A stretch of 64,000 bases of DNA from positions 15,666,604 to 15,730,603 of the forward strand of contig JACDQD010000011.1 in the NCBI GenBank assembly GCA_019843655.1, in the 5' to 3' direction. Every line of letters starts with the position of its first letter. Position 1 is the stretch's first letter. The notes beneath the pieces are model-generated. The model was not told where the DNA came from. It worked only from the letters and a program-made list of their open reading frames with translations, and did not search any database. The DNA comes from Lethocerus indicus. Its lineage: Eukaryota > Arthropoda > Insecta > Hemiptera > Belostomatidae. Position numbers and translations under genes: made by a program. Positions 24,797 through 38,265 of this stretch are shown in pieces.

Positions 24797-27700
24797 TAAA
24801 ATGGGAATATTACTGACAGGGAAATGGTTATGGTGCCGAGGCTTGAAGAAAAATGTGAAGGGATAAGAAGGACTATGAAGGTTGGTGGTGTTGAGGCCTC
24901 CAACCATCCCCGCCCGGGGTTCATCTCGGGCAATTACGTGGGGCGAAAGGCCGGCTAATTGTCGGAGACTACCGGGGGGGAGGCCCGCCCCCGCCCCCGC
25001 CCTAATAACACCCTGGGCATGCCCCAATTTACCCCCGGGGACTACCGGCGGCGCAATCGAAATTGCAGCGCCGAGAATTATTACACAGCCCCCGATGGCC
25101 CGTCATTAACCCCGACAACCCTATAAAATTTAATGTAAACCGACGGAGACGACGACCATGACCAGTGTCTCGGCGACCTTCAGTTTTCTCGGGGGTTGCG
25201 GTCTTGATGGGGTGGTTTACATTTTTAAAGCCACTTACATTATAAAGCGGTTTCTAAATAAACTATAACTACTGCAAATTGGAATATTATGTAAAACAGT
25301 ATCAGTCGATCATTTCATAGATTGGATCACGAGGAGAAATCAAAACACAACCATTAATTTCTTAACAGCGTTATTAAATAATTTATATCACGAATCAATA
25401 ATTTGACAACCCCCATAAGTGAGATGTCTCATGAACAATTAGGACGAATAAAGGGACATTATCCGTAGAATAATCAAATTATCGAACGGTTAATAGCTGA
25501 TAGTCTTGGACAAAGCAGGTTACAGTTTCTCACTACAATAAGTAGTAAATTATTTACGAAGTATCTTGATAAAATAAATTATTGTACAACACAGTTTGTT
25601 ATAAGGGTAAAGAGTTGGCTTAAAAATATGTAATTTATAATACGACATACAATGTCGTAAAGTCAAGACTATGTTTGTCGACTGTAGCCCTACGATTTTG
25701 ATTGCCCCGAGGCATGACACTATTAAAACCATCGTATCTCGACACGGCCGATCATTTAATATTACGGTTTAATTGGAAGGGGTTTGAACGGGGGAAGATT
25801 AAGGCGATTTAATTTTCATGTATCCGGGCTAGAAGAGATATGTAATTCCTAACGAAGCCTTTTTTGTTGGGAGGGGGTTTGGAACGTTGGTCGGGTTTAA
25901 TTCCAGTTCCAATTAGCGTCGAGAAAGCTCCGCGCCGGTAATTGTCAACAGGAAGTGCTCCCCTAGGCCCACTCGTTACTTCGTTACTCTTTGCCGGGAG
26001 TGAACCGGTAAGTGAAACTAGTTTCGAGACAGAATTACAGACGGCTTTTGTAGGGCGCTTGTGGTGGGGGGTCGGGGGGTTACGTTCGACAGGTGGCCTA
26101 AGTTAGGAAGAATCGTGCAAAAATATTAGCCATAGTTATGGGTGAAATTTTTTAACCCGGAGCCAATTATCGGAATGCCCACAAAGGCCGGTCTATTTGG
26201 GCAAAATATTCCTTGCCTGCGCTGTGGTTTCGAAACGGACGATTTTCACCCATGTCCCGTACCCCGTAGGGTGGGTTTTTATCCCAATTATCGGTAAACT
26301 GCCGTTTTTCCAACCGTTCGGTTGTAGTACAATTTTTTTTCGGTCAAAACGGACACTGCTAGGCCCTCCCGAACTATTAGAGGCGATTACACGGTCACCG
26401 GCCCTGCGTTTACATCCGGCGAACCGGACATTAACCTATTTGGCCGGCGTTTAAGTTAATCGACTTGAAACGATCCGTTTTGAAAAAAAAAATATACCAG
26501 GCCTCGTTGCGATTCCATTATTTCATTGGTGGTACACAAAGTCGGACCGGCACGGGGTAAATACTTTTGGGGCCAAATTTGAAATTACGCCGGTCTGTGA
26601 AAATCACAAGGCCGTTTCGGGGGTCCACCTACACCTGTCCGCCCTTCATTCCAGGCGCTCGTCGCATAATAGACCATGGAAAGGTAATATTATTCCATTT
26701 ATTTCCTAAGAAATACGTGGGTAGGTTAAAATAATTCGTGGTGAGGGAGGATTCATTGCAGATGTCCCGGTAATTTTGGTCAACCCAATCTTAACTAGTC
26801 AAACATTCTAGTTAAAAAATCTTAGACAATAGTAGACACTGAAGTCAATATTTAGAGAGTGGTCATTGACTGACAAGAAAATTATTTTTATAATATAATC
26901 GAGTGAAAGAGGAAAGGCGTCTTATTACGGAGATTACAACCTACAAGATGATATAAAAATAAATTGTACGCCGTTGTTATATCGTCTTATGAATTAAAAA
27001 GCATTTTCAGTAATGACTCATCTGGTACCAAAATTGACAATTTTACAGTTATTATTAATTTGATGTAAATAAATATATAATAATGAGCCTGCTCCTTCAA
27101 AAGGCCTGCGATACGAGGAGGAGAAATATTGCTGTTGAAAATAATCATGAGCGATTATCTCGGGTAATGGACGATATGAATTGCGCTTGCAACACTTGCA
27201 GCGGACAAGCGCTCGCGGTTAATGGTGATTTGTTTTACGGGGCGGGGGTTCAATTTTCCGGGCGCGTGGATTAGTATCATTAATCACAATGCTTGTCGGT
27301 TTTTCAATCGATGCTTGAAAAATCTCTAAGTAGACAGAAGAGGAATAATGTGTCGCGAAGGGGAATCCGATTTATTTGGCGGTGTTCATTAAATTTCTCG
27401 TGAAGAAAACTATTTCGGGTTTTACGTATATTAAAATGCCGATGGTTTATACAGGGAGGTTATCCCCCGCGGTGCCCGTTTTACGGCTTTTTTATCCCGT
27501 GATTCAATTAATCCGTAATGAGATTAGACCGTTAGTTATAACGAGATAGCGATGGACTGGCGGGAGAGGGGCAGAAACCAGTTTCACCGGGCCCTACAAT
27601 GGGCCCCGGAGCCGGAGGGCGGGGAGGAACCATTGTCCGAACGCTCGATTGCGGTTAAAATCGTTAACTGGACGCCGATTTTATCGCCCCCAGGAACATC

Positions 27701-28097
27701 TATAAAAACATTCTGTCCGTAAATGTTCCAGCGTGACCGATTCCTGGGGCCTCCGTCGTGTTGTCGCCCCACTCGACGCTGTGAACAACTCGAAAAACCA
27801 CAACTACCACCAAGCGGCACGAGGTAGAACCTCCATTGACGGTTCGGAGTCTGTTGGGAATCGGGAAGGAAGAAAATGATAGAATCACGATTTATTCCTT
27901 CCTCAAGACCTGTCCCCGTGTTCTAGAGCTCCACAAATGAGATGCCCTACAGACTAATTACTCGGGCAGGATGCGGTGTTTTATCTATAGAGGTATTCTG
28001 TCACGAATGACGACTACAATTATAAGTAATTAGGGCTTACTTCTTACGTAGCGACGAGTAAATTCTCGAATTAATATATATCGGTTTAAAGTAGCTG
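24797..28097. other. Gene-poor interval
   Basis: A GC-rich patch at 24.9-25.1 kb carries a CCCGCC tandem (about 24985-25003). The rest alternates AT-rich and moderately GC-rich sequence without coding support. Confidence 0.6.
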
Positions 28098-28232
28098 TGT
28101 TGTGGGCGGGGAGCTGGAATACCGTAGATTTTTTGTGTCAGTGAAGGTGTTCGGCGAGCAGCCGAAACGGGTCTAGCAAAAGACCAAACCGGCGAGAGGA
28201 GACAGAAACACAACAAATCTGCGGTAATATAT
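28098..28232. mobile_element. Palindromic MITE-like repeat, copy A
   Basis: The core GCAGCCGAAACGGGTCTAGC is followed by AAAGACCAAACCGGCGAGAG and GACAGAAACACAACAAATCT. The left side carries TGGAATACCGTAGATTTTTT, an imperfect inverted copy of the right end AAATCTGCGGTAAT, and outside it a diverged inverted version of the outer arm (GTTGTGGGCGGGGAGC). This is the copy that best shows both nested arms on one side. Confidence 0.75.
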
Positions 28233-31200
28233 ATCAATCCGTAATTTCTTTCTTTTGTGCTTGGCTTACTACCTTTTTATATTTATATTCCATTTTTGTC
28301 ATCCCTTCGCTGGTCCCATTGTTGTAAATAAACTTTTGTCCATTCATCGCCGGCTCTACTACTGTCGGTATAATGGGGTCGAAGAAGGCGGGCGGGATTG
28401 GTCACGCGGCATTACCGCGTTACACGCCGCGACCGAAAACAATGTCTCCCACTCGCCTTTTCCTAGTCGCCTACAAATATGAAAATGGTAGGACGGTCTC
28501 TCGGTGGCCGGGGGCGGGGGGTTTGGAAAAAGAACGAGGTCCGGACTCGGGCGACAGGCGTACAGAATCGCGGGATAATGCCGGAGGAGCGGCCTTGCTG
28601 GCCGGCCACAGGGGGGGGTGGGGAGGAGGAGGTGGAAGAAAAAAATTAACCCGCCGAGAGAAAACCCCTTTTCGGTAATAATGCACGGTCCCATTCTCAC
28701 GGGCGGACCCGAAAGCTCTCAAATTATACCGAAGGGAGGGGGATAAACCGCCCCTCCTTCCTTATCTTGTTCCGACCCCGTTGGTTCGAAGAGAGGGGGG
28801 GGTCTAGTCGCGTGGGGCAGAGAATTAACGCCGTCGAGATAAACGATCTCATTTGGAGAAAATTGTTCGCGTATTTCAGAGCCGTGGCAGAGGTTTAATC
28901 CATAAATATGAGAGTTATGCCGCGGCGGAGTAAAGAAAGGGAGAACGGTTAAAAAATCCGAAAGGCCTTTTCCGAAAGGTCGGACGCTATGTAGCAGATA
29001 CTCGCAGAGTAGTTGTAAGAAATCGAGACAGACAACAAAAAGACGTAAATATTATATGTAAGGGTGTTCCACTAACGGGTAACCCAATGGCCACATTCCG
29101 AATTTAAACCGTCAACCTCACGCTTTCAAGCTGTCCAGCAGACAACATGAACAATACCGCATCGATGTATTTATCCGAGGGTTTAGGGTTTCGAAGTATG
29201 AAATAAGTCGAGGGAATCTCTATTTTTTTGGTTAATTTTTTCCAGAAAAAAAACTCGACTAATTCACGGCCGGGACATTTAAAGGAAAGCCGAACAACCG
29301 CTAACAAGTGTCTGAAACGTGGATTGTTATCTGCGCTCATTCTCGGTAATTTCCCAGGCGGGACCGACAGACCGTCATAGCGCAGCAAATGATTCTGGGC
29401 GGGATAACGAGAATTAAACGCCGGCCACGATGGTATCGTATGGCACAATTTCATCTTTATTCTCTTTACGATTTATTATATCCGACTCTGTCCAGAAAAG
29501 GATTAATATCGCCCTAACAATAAGGGTACAATGAACTAACAAGAGACCGAGGTAAAGCGAGAGAAAATCCGTTGTCTACTCCCTTGCATTAAAAAACGAA
29601 AGTGTTAAGCTAATACTGCTGTAAAAAGCAGTGCGAAAAATTGAAACTGTCCAATAATTAAAATTATCGAAGTTATTTCTTCGAAAATTGGTAGATGATT
29701 TATATTCGAGTCAAACTTGTAGAAGACTCAGAAAATTAGTTCAAGAAATAAACGCTCGGGCAGATAAAAGAATAAGAGAAAATTTAACTACTCCAGGCAT
29801 CTTCTCATCAAAACTTTCCTCTAGATAATTTTATAAAACATTTGATATCTGATATTTAATTGTGCCCTTAAGACATATAAAACTTAAGGAAAATAATCTG
29901 AGACTTTGTAAGCGATATTTAAATATGATTATTGTATTAGTAACTTGAATTTCCTAGAGAGCGTTAACGATTTAAGAACAGTTCCCACTTAAACTAACTT
30001 AAACTAATGATACCCTGTACTAATCCACTTTTATGGAATTCAAGAAATATTAATGAGACGGAACAGCTTTTGCTTCTGACTTCCAGCGATTCCGACATGA
30101 ATTTTATTCCTCTGACCAGTCTATGACTACCGAGCGGTCGGTTCAACTTGTTTTTCTTGTTCTCCCTTCCCCGCTTCGGAATATAAATAATTCAAATTAA
30201 TTAGAATATAAGCTCCCTCGATTAATGAGACGTTGCCGTTGCCGGGCGGGCACCATTACGTACGAGTAGCGTCGGGGCCCGAAGAGACGGCGTTTTAATA
30301 AGACGTCGATAAAGGACGGACTAACGGGGGGCAATAGAATGAGAAGAAGAAGAAGAAGAAGAAGAAAAAAATGTATAAGGATGTTTTAAGTTGTCTGATT
30401 AGAGAAAATATGAGGCCATCGCATAGGAGGCGGGGGCACTAACGATCCGGTCCCGGAGGCGGCCTCGGGTGATTAGCATTCCTGTAATTTCTACATCTAT
30501 CGGGACACAACTGAACCGATGATTAAATTCAATTAAATTTTTCGTAATGCCGTATAATTTTTGATTATTTAGCCCAGAAATCGTTGGCCGATTTTTTAAT
30601 GGCCGAGCCCCACCACATAGCGACAAACGGGAGAGATTATATAAAATAGGCGCAATAAAGTGATTTGTTTGGCCGCCGAAGAGGCAACAAACGTGTAATT
30701 TGTAAACTCGAAGTGATTACCTACTCCTTTAAGACTCGGATTGGATATTTTTGCGAGCGTTAAATAAATGTTTTACGGGTTTGTTATTATTAGAGGAGGC
30801 CCCCGCGACTAGGAACAGTGTCCTTTCGACGGTCGTAAAAATGCCAAACGGGAACCTGGTTTAAAATTTCAGCTTTATAGCGAAAGTGGCGGTAAACCAG
30901 TTTCGACTTTTCGCCACCGTTTCCTCTATGTACTATGGCTATCCATGTATTCGCGTATGATAATATTACGCCGTTAACAGAGTAAAAGGAATTACGGAAT
31001 TAGGCTTAGACGAATCGATAGAAAGAAGAGTGTGAATTAGATGCTTGCCTTTTAGATTAACAACCCCCTTAAAAACAGGAATTGTTTCGAAAAATCTTGC
31101 CGGCACTCTAAAGCGAAAGAAAAATGGGAATTATCTCCCTAATAAAATCTTGCGCTTCCGTGTGAAGAAGATATAAATTAATAGGAGACCAGGAAAGCGT

Positions 31201-32583
31201 TCAGTCATCATAATGGATGGCTTATTCCCCCTACGCTATTAAAGGCTGCATAAACCGTTTCCAACTGTAAAGCCAATCCCATTGTTTCGACCTCAGAATT
31301 GTTTTTGTTTTATCTGCGCATCAATATTTCTTGAATTTGAATTGCATAGCCCCCGGCCGGGTTTTAACTCGGGTTATTTTATCTAAATTAACTGCCGCTT
31401 TAAAGAAATAAACCGCTTTTACATGTTAATTGAAGGATTGAATACAGTGAATAGAAACTTTTCTGTTTCTTTTACAGTCTTATCTTTTTTTAAGTATTTT
31501 TTTAATGCGGGCAATAAATTCGGGACGAATTTCTCGCTGTCATCACTCTTGTTGAATGATATATTAACCTTTTAGTGTCGTAGAAGTCTCGAGTAAAACT
31601 TTGAATCTGATAGGTAACACCATTCAATCAATAATTTTATAAACTACTATACAATTATAAATAAATGCCACTATTATACGGATGCGTAAAGGCGTATTTA
31701 AATAATAAATGCACGGGAATATTCTTTATATCAATAAAGAACACTAAAGACGCCGAATCTCAACAATGAGGAGGTTTTAGTTCCGCTTCACAGCGAGATT
31801 ATTGGTACATTTTAAATATTGAATTAACAGAAAGGATCTCATAAACTCTCGACTTCCACTTAGAAAATATTATTATTCGGTTTTAAGTTTTTTATTAACA
31901 TCTTTTTGTTCATTTGTGAAATCGCGTGATGACTGTACCAAATGAAATACAATAAAATCGACGTAAATTACAATAACATAATTAATTACACTATAAATAT
32001 CGGAATGGAAAAATAACTGTAATTTTATTCAAGAGTTATCAGAGATTGGAATTATTTTTATTGAATGGATAAAGAAGCTTATGACAAGTAGGACCCCGTT
32101 GCGGGTTAAAATTTTAGGACTGCAGCGTATTTATTAAGAAAGGGACGCCGGGTTCGATTTTCTTCCCATCAAAGAGCAGTTTATCACCCGAAATTTATCC
32201 GGATCTGATCGAAAAATCTTCGCTCATTTCTAGACTGAAAAATTTCCGCCCCGAGGAATAAATCATTTCAGTTTCAAATCAAGACATCCGATTTGAAAGA
32301 TTACAGATGTTGGGAAACGTGTGGAAAGGCCCTGATATAAAATAATGTTCCTACTTTTTGGCGCCACTGTAAATCAATCCCGGCCCTTCCGAGGAACAGA
32401 AGGGCAAACTTTTCCTGATTTATTTGTTAGCGAAGGGACCCTGGGCCCTACCAACCCACGGGCTCCTCCTTCACTCCTTTTTATTCCTCCCTATCGGTGA
32501 CGCTTCGATTACATTAGGAAAAGAAGTTATTTTAATTTTACAGCCGAGTTAATCCTACCGAGTTTAATCCGAAGATAATAATA
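28233..32583. other. Gene-poor interval
   Basis: A GC-rich block at 28.37-28.8 kb gives overlapping open frames of about 100 codons on both strands, as GC-rich DNA does by chance. A GAA microsatellite lies at 30341-30366. No other feature. Confidence 0.6.
30341..30366. repeat. (GAA)n microsatellite
   Basis: About eight AGA/GAA units followed by a short A run. Confidence 0.95.
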
Positions 32584-32716
32584 CTTCAGATTTGTTGTGT
32601 TTCTGTCTCCTCTCGCCGGTTTCTTCTCTTGCTAGACCGGTTTCGGCTGCTCGCCATCTTCGGCAGCGGCGTTAGTCACTATTGGCACTTTGGATATTCC
32701 AACCTCCCGCAGACCA
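32584..32716 (-). mobile_element. Palindromic MITE-like repeat, copy B
   Basis: Read on the minus strand it has the outer arm GGTCTGCGGGAGGTTGGAAT, then ATCCAAAGTGCCAATAGTGA, then CGAGCAGCCGAAACCGGTCT and GGCGAGAGGAGACAGAAACA, ending near CAAATCTGAAGT. The outer arm joins the core directly, without the inner arm, unlike copy A. Confidence 0.78.
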
Positions 32717-35700
32717 CATCGAATTTATTAACGCAGTGGACGAAAAAAGCCGTTCCTGCATCTCAAATCTTTACAGTTGCTATCAACTAATGAAAAATGT
32801 CATAATTTTAACTATTAGCTTCAATATTGTGTTCGGATGTAAATAATTTTGAAGATGACATATTCCCTTTGAAGGCCGCGTCATGTGGCTGGGACCGTGC
32901 GAACCGAAATTATATCTGTGTCTTTCAGAGTCGAACGATTCTTCACGATAGACGATAGCGTACATCAATCGGAGTTCATCCTTGTCAGGTCGCCCACGCA
33001 CTTCCAATTTTTTTTTTCGATTCGAAGAAAAATTATACATAATGTATACCAATTTACATTGTTCCCACGGAAGCGTTTCATGTGGAGGTTGGACGCCGAA
33101 GAAGATTAAAGGGACGCTTCAATTGAATCTATAAACTGTTTGTAGACTGTAAGTCTGATTCAAATAACAGAAATAAGGGGTAAACAATTTCCTGTTTTAG
33201 TTTCTAACTGCCTACTTTTACTTTCTTTTTGTACGCACCGACAGTGCGATTTGCAATTCGAAGATATGCACATTACAGTATTTCATCGGTTATTCATTTC
33301 ATGTTCCGAGTTAAAAGCGGACAATCGGTCAGTAACGAGCGCTCTCATTTGGGAGCTGAAATTGCAACTTTCAACCTTTGCAGAGCCGCTAAGTAGCGCT
33401 CCCTTTATGGACTGATTCGTGACAGGATTTAATCGGATCTATAACGATGAAATCTCACGGTCGACATGAAACCCAGAAGGGGAAGTTGATAATTCTCGAA
33501 ATTATTACAATCAATAACTATTCAATGTTGGTCATTCCGTTCTTTATAATATGGCCATTTAACATCAACGGGTAATTTTTAATGGAACTTTCAATCCATG
33601 ACTCAAGAAATGCTAACACTTATTATTGGAAGTAACACTGAAAACCGTGAATGATCTAGTAAAAAAAAATTTGTAATAGGTATCAGCGTGTCTGTGAAAT
33701 GCATAATATAATTTCTTCCAAATCAATTATTTCACTAGTGGTACTGAATCATCCCGAACAATTCGGATTTTGGGTTCGTGCTGCATCGCGTCTGCCACCG
33801 CCGAATTATACACACAATAAATACGCGGACTCGAAATATATTTATAATTATTAAACAGTCGCGAAGCCCTTAATTAAGTTCCCGCCGGGCAAATACTCGG
33901 CTTTTTCAGTTCCGCCGAAATAATATTAAAGCCGAAAACTCTGTAATTGAATTAACCGTGCAAAACAACACAATATAATGCTGGGCCCTAAAGCGCGATT
34001 TAAATTACGACAAATTTTGCATAATTGCTCCCGGTCCGGTTTTCTGGCCAACGAAAATTAGCCCTCCTTTTTAATCGGAGGCTTCGGAATCCGCCCTCCG
34101 CCCCCAACAACAGGGCGGCAACGGGCCACAACTAATTTCACAGTCCGGATGAAATCCAATATGAATTAAACAGCATAAAATGAAAGCGAAAAATAAATAA
34201 AAACAGTTGAGGTGGAGGGGGCAAAAAAAAAACGGACGGCGAATTCAGTTTTCGAGCCCACGTATTTCTTTCGTAATTAACCCGAAATTTTTTACTTCTT
34301 TTACTTCAGTGAAAGATTTTTCTGTCCCTTCGCAGATTTGAAGAATGGTCGTAAAATGTTTCTGTTGTTCTGTCGATTAGTGTTGTACTAATATCGAGTG
34401 CCATGTTTAACGGCCACGCTTGTAGCTGAAATTACAGGGCGCGAATTTAATTTAAAGGGTCCGCTCGCACCAGTTTAAAAGAATATAGTGTTTTTGCTAT
34501 TTCCGAAAGACTTGCCCCCAAATCTTCGGGGTCTTTCAATGGCTGGCAAAGTAGAAAAGTGGACTTTACAATTACAATTTCTTGACGATTAACCTTCCGA
34601 TAATTTCACGATGTTGGACTACAAAGTAAAACCAAAGCGGTTACATGACTTGAGCAATGAGATTTTTTTGATCCTTGTTATTATTAGTATGATATTTCAG
34701 TACAAGTCAAACTACACTTTTTCTAATTAAATTCCGAATCCGAAAGATCTAAACTAAATTCCGAATTTATCATAGTGTGATTTGTAATATACCCTATAAT
34801 AACATTTTAAAATAGCGAAAAGAAGAGATAAACTAATATTATAAAAATGAAATCGTATGGAACGAAGTAAAAATTTCATTTTCTTCAATCTTCCCTATTT
34901 AAAAGGCGCGTTAAAATTATAGTGAAAGGTCGTTGCCAATTATATAGAAAATATGCAATTAAGGAGATGCCCTTTTATAAAGTAAATTGAAATATGCAGT
35001 TGAATTAAATGTTTATTACAGGGAAATTGCACTGGTAGCGAACGGTATTATCCTTGATCGTGACAATGCCCTACAAAACGTATATTTCTTAATTAACTGA
35101 CTGAACATAATGGCTATTTATTGGTTCCGAGAAGCCACGTATTTCTAGGTTCATTCATTTTCACTTAGTTATCAACCATTTAAACGAATATTACAATTTA
35201 AGAATATTTTGTTAATAATGTCCCTGTTTACTACACTCTTAAACTTTCGGATGATGAAATCGTCCGGACTTTAAAACTTTCGGAGCGTTTCCGGGAGAAA
35301 TAAAAACAGAATTCAAGGAAGTGGCGGCTTTTTTTAAAAATAAAATTGGAGCCGAGGAAGATTATGACATAAACTTATGGCCGTTTTGTAGGGGAGGAAG
35401 TGGGTACAGGCTTATACCGTGGCCAGGGACACAGTGCCGCGCTAATTGCCGGGCCCTAAGGAGAAGAAAGAAACAATTAATAACGGCTCCAATGTAATTT
35501 CGGGCTCCTTTGAATTTTCCGTAATTATTTCTCTCCGCTGTCATTAAAGCGGAAGGCCTGCACTCCATTCTGATTTTCCACACCAATTTGGAATCGGCCG
35601 GCGGATCTATCAGGCCACCGTATCAGATATATGCATCGCGCTTTGAAGGAACGGGTAGGGGAGGCAAAAAATATGTGAATTATCTCATGAGAAGCATAAT

Positions 35701-38193
35701 TGAGAAGGCAGCTCTAAGAAGTAATTAAGAATAGTTATTCCATACATAGTTAAACCATTATTTCAAACTTCAATTAGACTAAAATATCCACTGCATCAAA
35801 TGATTTCTGCAGTGTCCAGCTTTTTCAATTTCATAATTGAACATGTTAAGTTGACAATCGGATGATCAATTAGTACTATAGATTTTTATTACGAGTTATA
35901 TGGATGTCATTATCTCGAATAATATAGAAATAGACAAGGTCGGGAATAAAAATATGGGTTTGATTCCTTCTTCGCATTTAATTTAAGAACTATTTTTAAC
36001 TCTTATCTATTACGACTGTCTTGTGGATCGCTCGCTGTCTATCTCCAGCTTCCCAATAGCAGACGGCTTCGATATCGAGACGAATTCAACGACCGAACCA
36101 ATTAATTATTCGAACGCGCGAAGGGAGTCGAATAGGCGAACCGATCGAGGTCAACGACCGATTCATTCGAACGGTCAAGTGAATAATATTTGCATGTTAT
36201 AACAATCGGTCAGACTCTGCTTTTATAATGAGCACAGTGAAATGTGTCGCGAGTTCTTGTTGGCAGAAAAATAAAAGCGATATACGATTTTGCCATGACC
36301 GCTATCATAGCAGATGAAGTCATCCCGAACAGAATTTACCGCGAATAAATTTTACCGAAGGAATCTCCAGTTTAAGAGCCGTTCTGGAAATTTTACCGAG
36401 ACCGAAATAGCTTAAAGGGAAGATTGCTGGGGGGCCAATTGAGATGCAAATATTTCGTTAAAACTCCGAAGGCCGAAGCGACTAATACTTCGGAAATATA
36501 TCATTAACTCCGCCCCCGAGCCGCCCCCGCCGCCCCCGCCACAGCTCCAGCCACCAGTCGCGGTTCCCAGTAATTATTATCGGCCGGGGTTCTCATTTTC
36601 ATAATTTCCGCGAGTGATAAACCAGGCAGGTTTTGGGTCGTAAAACTTAATTTATGGCCCTCATTATACTAATTGTATCCCTCTCCATTAGACGGCCGGC
36701 TGTAATAAACAAACAAATTGGAGTATATTCTTTAACTTTTACTTCCCCCCCCCGCCCACTCACCGACCATTTTCTCTTTTTTCGCCGTTCCGTCGCGCAG
36801 CCACAGTTATTCAGTTCGGATGTGAATCGTTTAAGGCGAACGGAGGCATTAAAGGGCCTTACCCCGACTGCAAATTACGCCATTATCCGGGAGGATGTGA
36901 AGCGTTTCTTGATGATCTTTCCTGATATCGCGCTCGTATATAATGAGATTATGATAAATATTAATTGCGTACGCGACGGTTATTCAGAGGAGCGTTGCGA
37001 ATAATTCGAGGATTGCGACGAGTTGTATTCGGCCATATAAATTCAAAAATATACCATGATCTCTGAACGTATAGATGTACCGCATTACCAGTTTAAATTC
37101 CTCTAATTTTTACAGAGAATTCACAAAAAATCGAGGGCATTGTCAATAAGAATCATATTTGTGAGTTTAACGATTTTTTATTCGAATAATATACTTTATT
37201 AAACAACCATAGAATTTCTATATTCTTTCTATATTGTAGGACAAACAAAAAAATTTATTGTAGTAATAATTGCCAGTAACGTGATCGCTATAAGGTTGTC
37301 TAATAAAATGTTGCCAAATAATATCCTATTCAATCTAAAATTATAAGATTAATGATGATAGTAATCACTACATCGCTACAATCGCGATATACCATATTCA
37401 ACATTATTGTTCTTTAACGTTGATTATGGGTTAAAATAAAATAGGGGAAAGCCGGCTGGAGGCCGACGGTATCAGAGGGCGATCCCTCCAAATTAACGCG
37501 GTTGTGTAATCTGCCGGGAATCAAAACCGCTCTCACCGGAACGTCGCGGTCCAAATATTTCGGCCTCGGGTGCCGCTCAAAATTCGACACTAAATCCGGC
37601 CGAAAAAAGGATACGGTTTTTTCGTTCGAATCAAAAAACAAAATCCTCGCCCATCCGATTATGAAAAACCGGCGCCAAAAGGGCCGAAAAAACGAGCGCC
37701 CCTGTGCGCTCTCGGGGACGTTAAAAAGGTTTTTTCCTGCCCTGTGCCCCAACGGCGACATGTTAAGGAAACTGTATTACAGACGTGCGTTGAGTATTTC
37801 ACATTTCAAAATACAAAACAACAGTTATTTTGCGCGGAATATTAGACAAATGCATATTTCAATAACTGTATACGATGACTGCTTATGCATTTCTTCGTTC
37901 TCTATAAAAAAATATACAAAATTAATTTCGAATATATCTAGGTAAAAGCTGAAAAAATCGAAATAATATAAAAATGGAGATTTACAATTTTTACCGTTTA
38001 AAGGACTGCATATGTACGCACGTAGTAACGATGAAGCCGTACGCAATATTGTCACTATCACTGGTAATAAATGAAGATAATCTCCCTGACGTAATTTAGA
38101 AAATTACAGTAGGAACCAAACGAGTAGTTGGTCGATTGAACGCACAGAGTTATCACTGTTGTTGTGACAATGTGCAACTGACGACTGGCGAAG
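32717..38193. other. Gene-poor, mostly AT-rich
   Basis: A CCGCCCCCGC-rich stretch lies near 36512-36542. The 147-codon open frame at 37502-37945 (plus) is basic and has no recognisable domain; it probably arose by chance in the GC-rich 37.45-37.77 kb block. Confidence 0.6.
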
Positions 38194-38265
38194 TGCCGAG
38201 ACCGGTCTAGCACCACAGAGAGTGGTTTCGTTGGTGTGTACCAACAAAAAGGGGCTAGACCACCG
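38194..38265 (+). mobile_element. Palindromic MITE-like repeat, copy F (rearranged)
   Basis: GCCGAGACCGGTCTAGC at the left and GCTAGACC at the right form an inverted pair around a short spacer that itself contains the inverted pair TTGGTGTG/ TACCAACA. Only the hairpin core of the family is recognisable. Confidence 0.45.

Noticed and set aside
37502..37945. 147-codon plus-strand open frame
   Set aside because: Basic, repetitive Lys/Arg composition with no motif; the end runs into AT-rich sequence typical of chance read-through.
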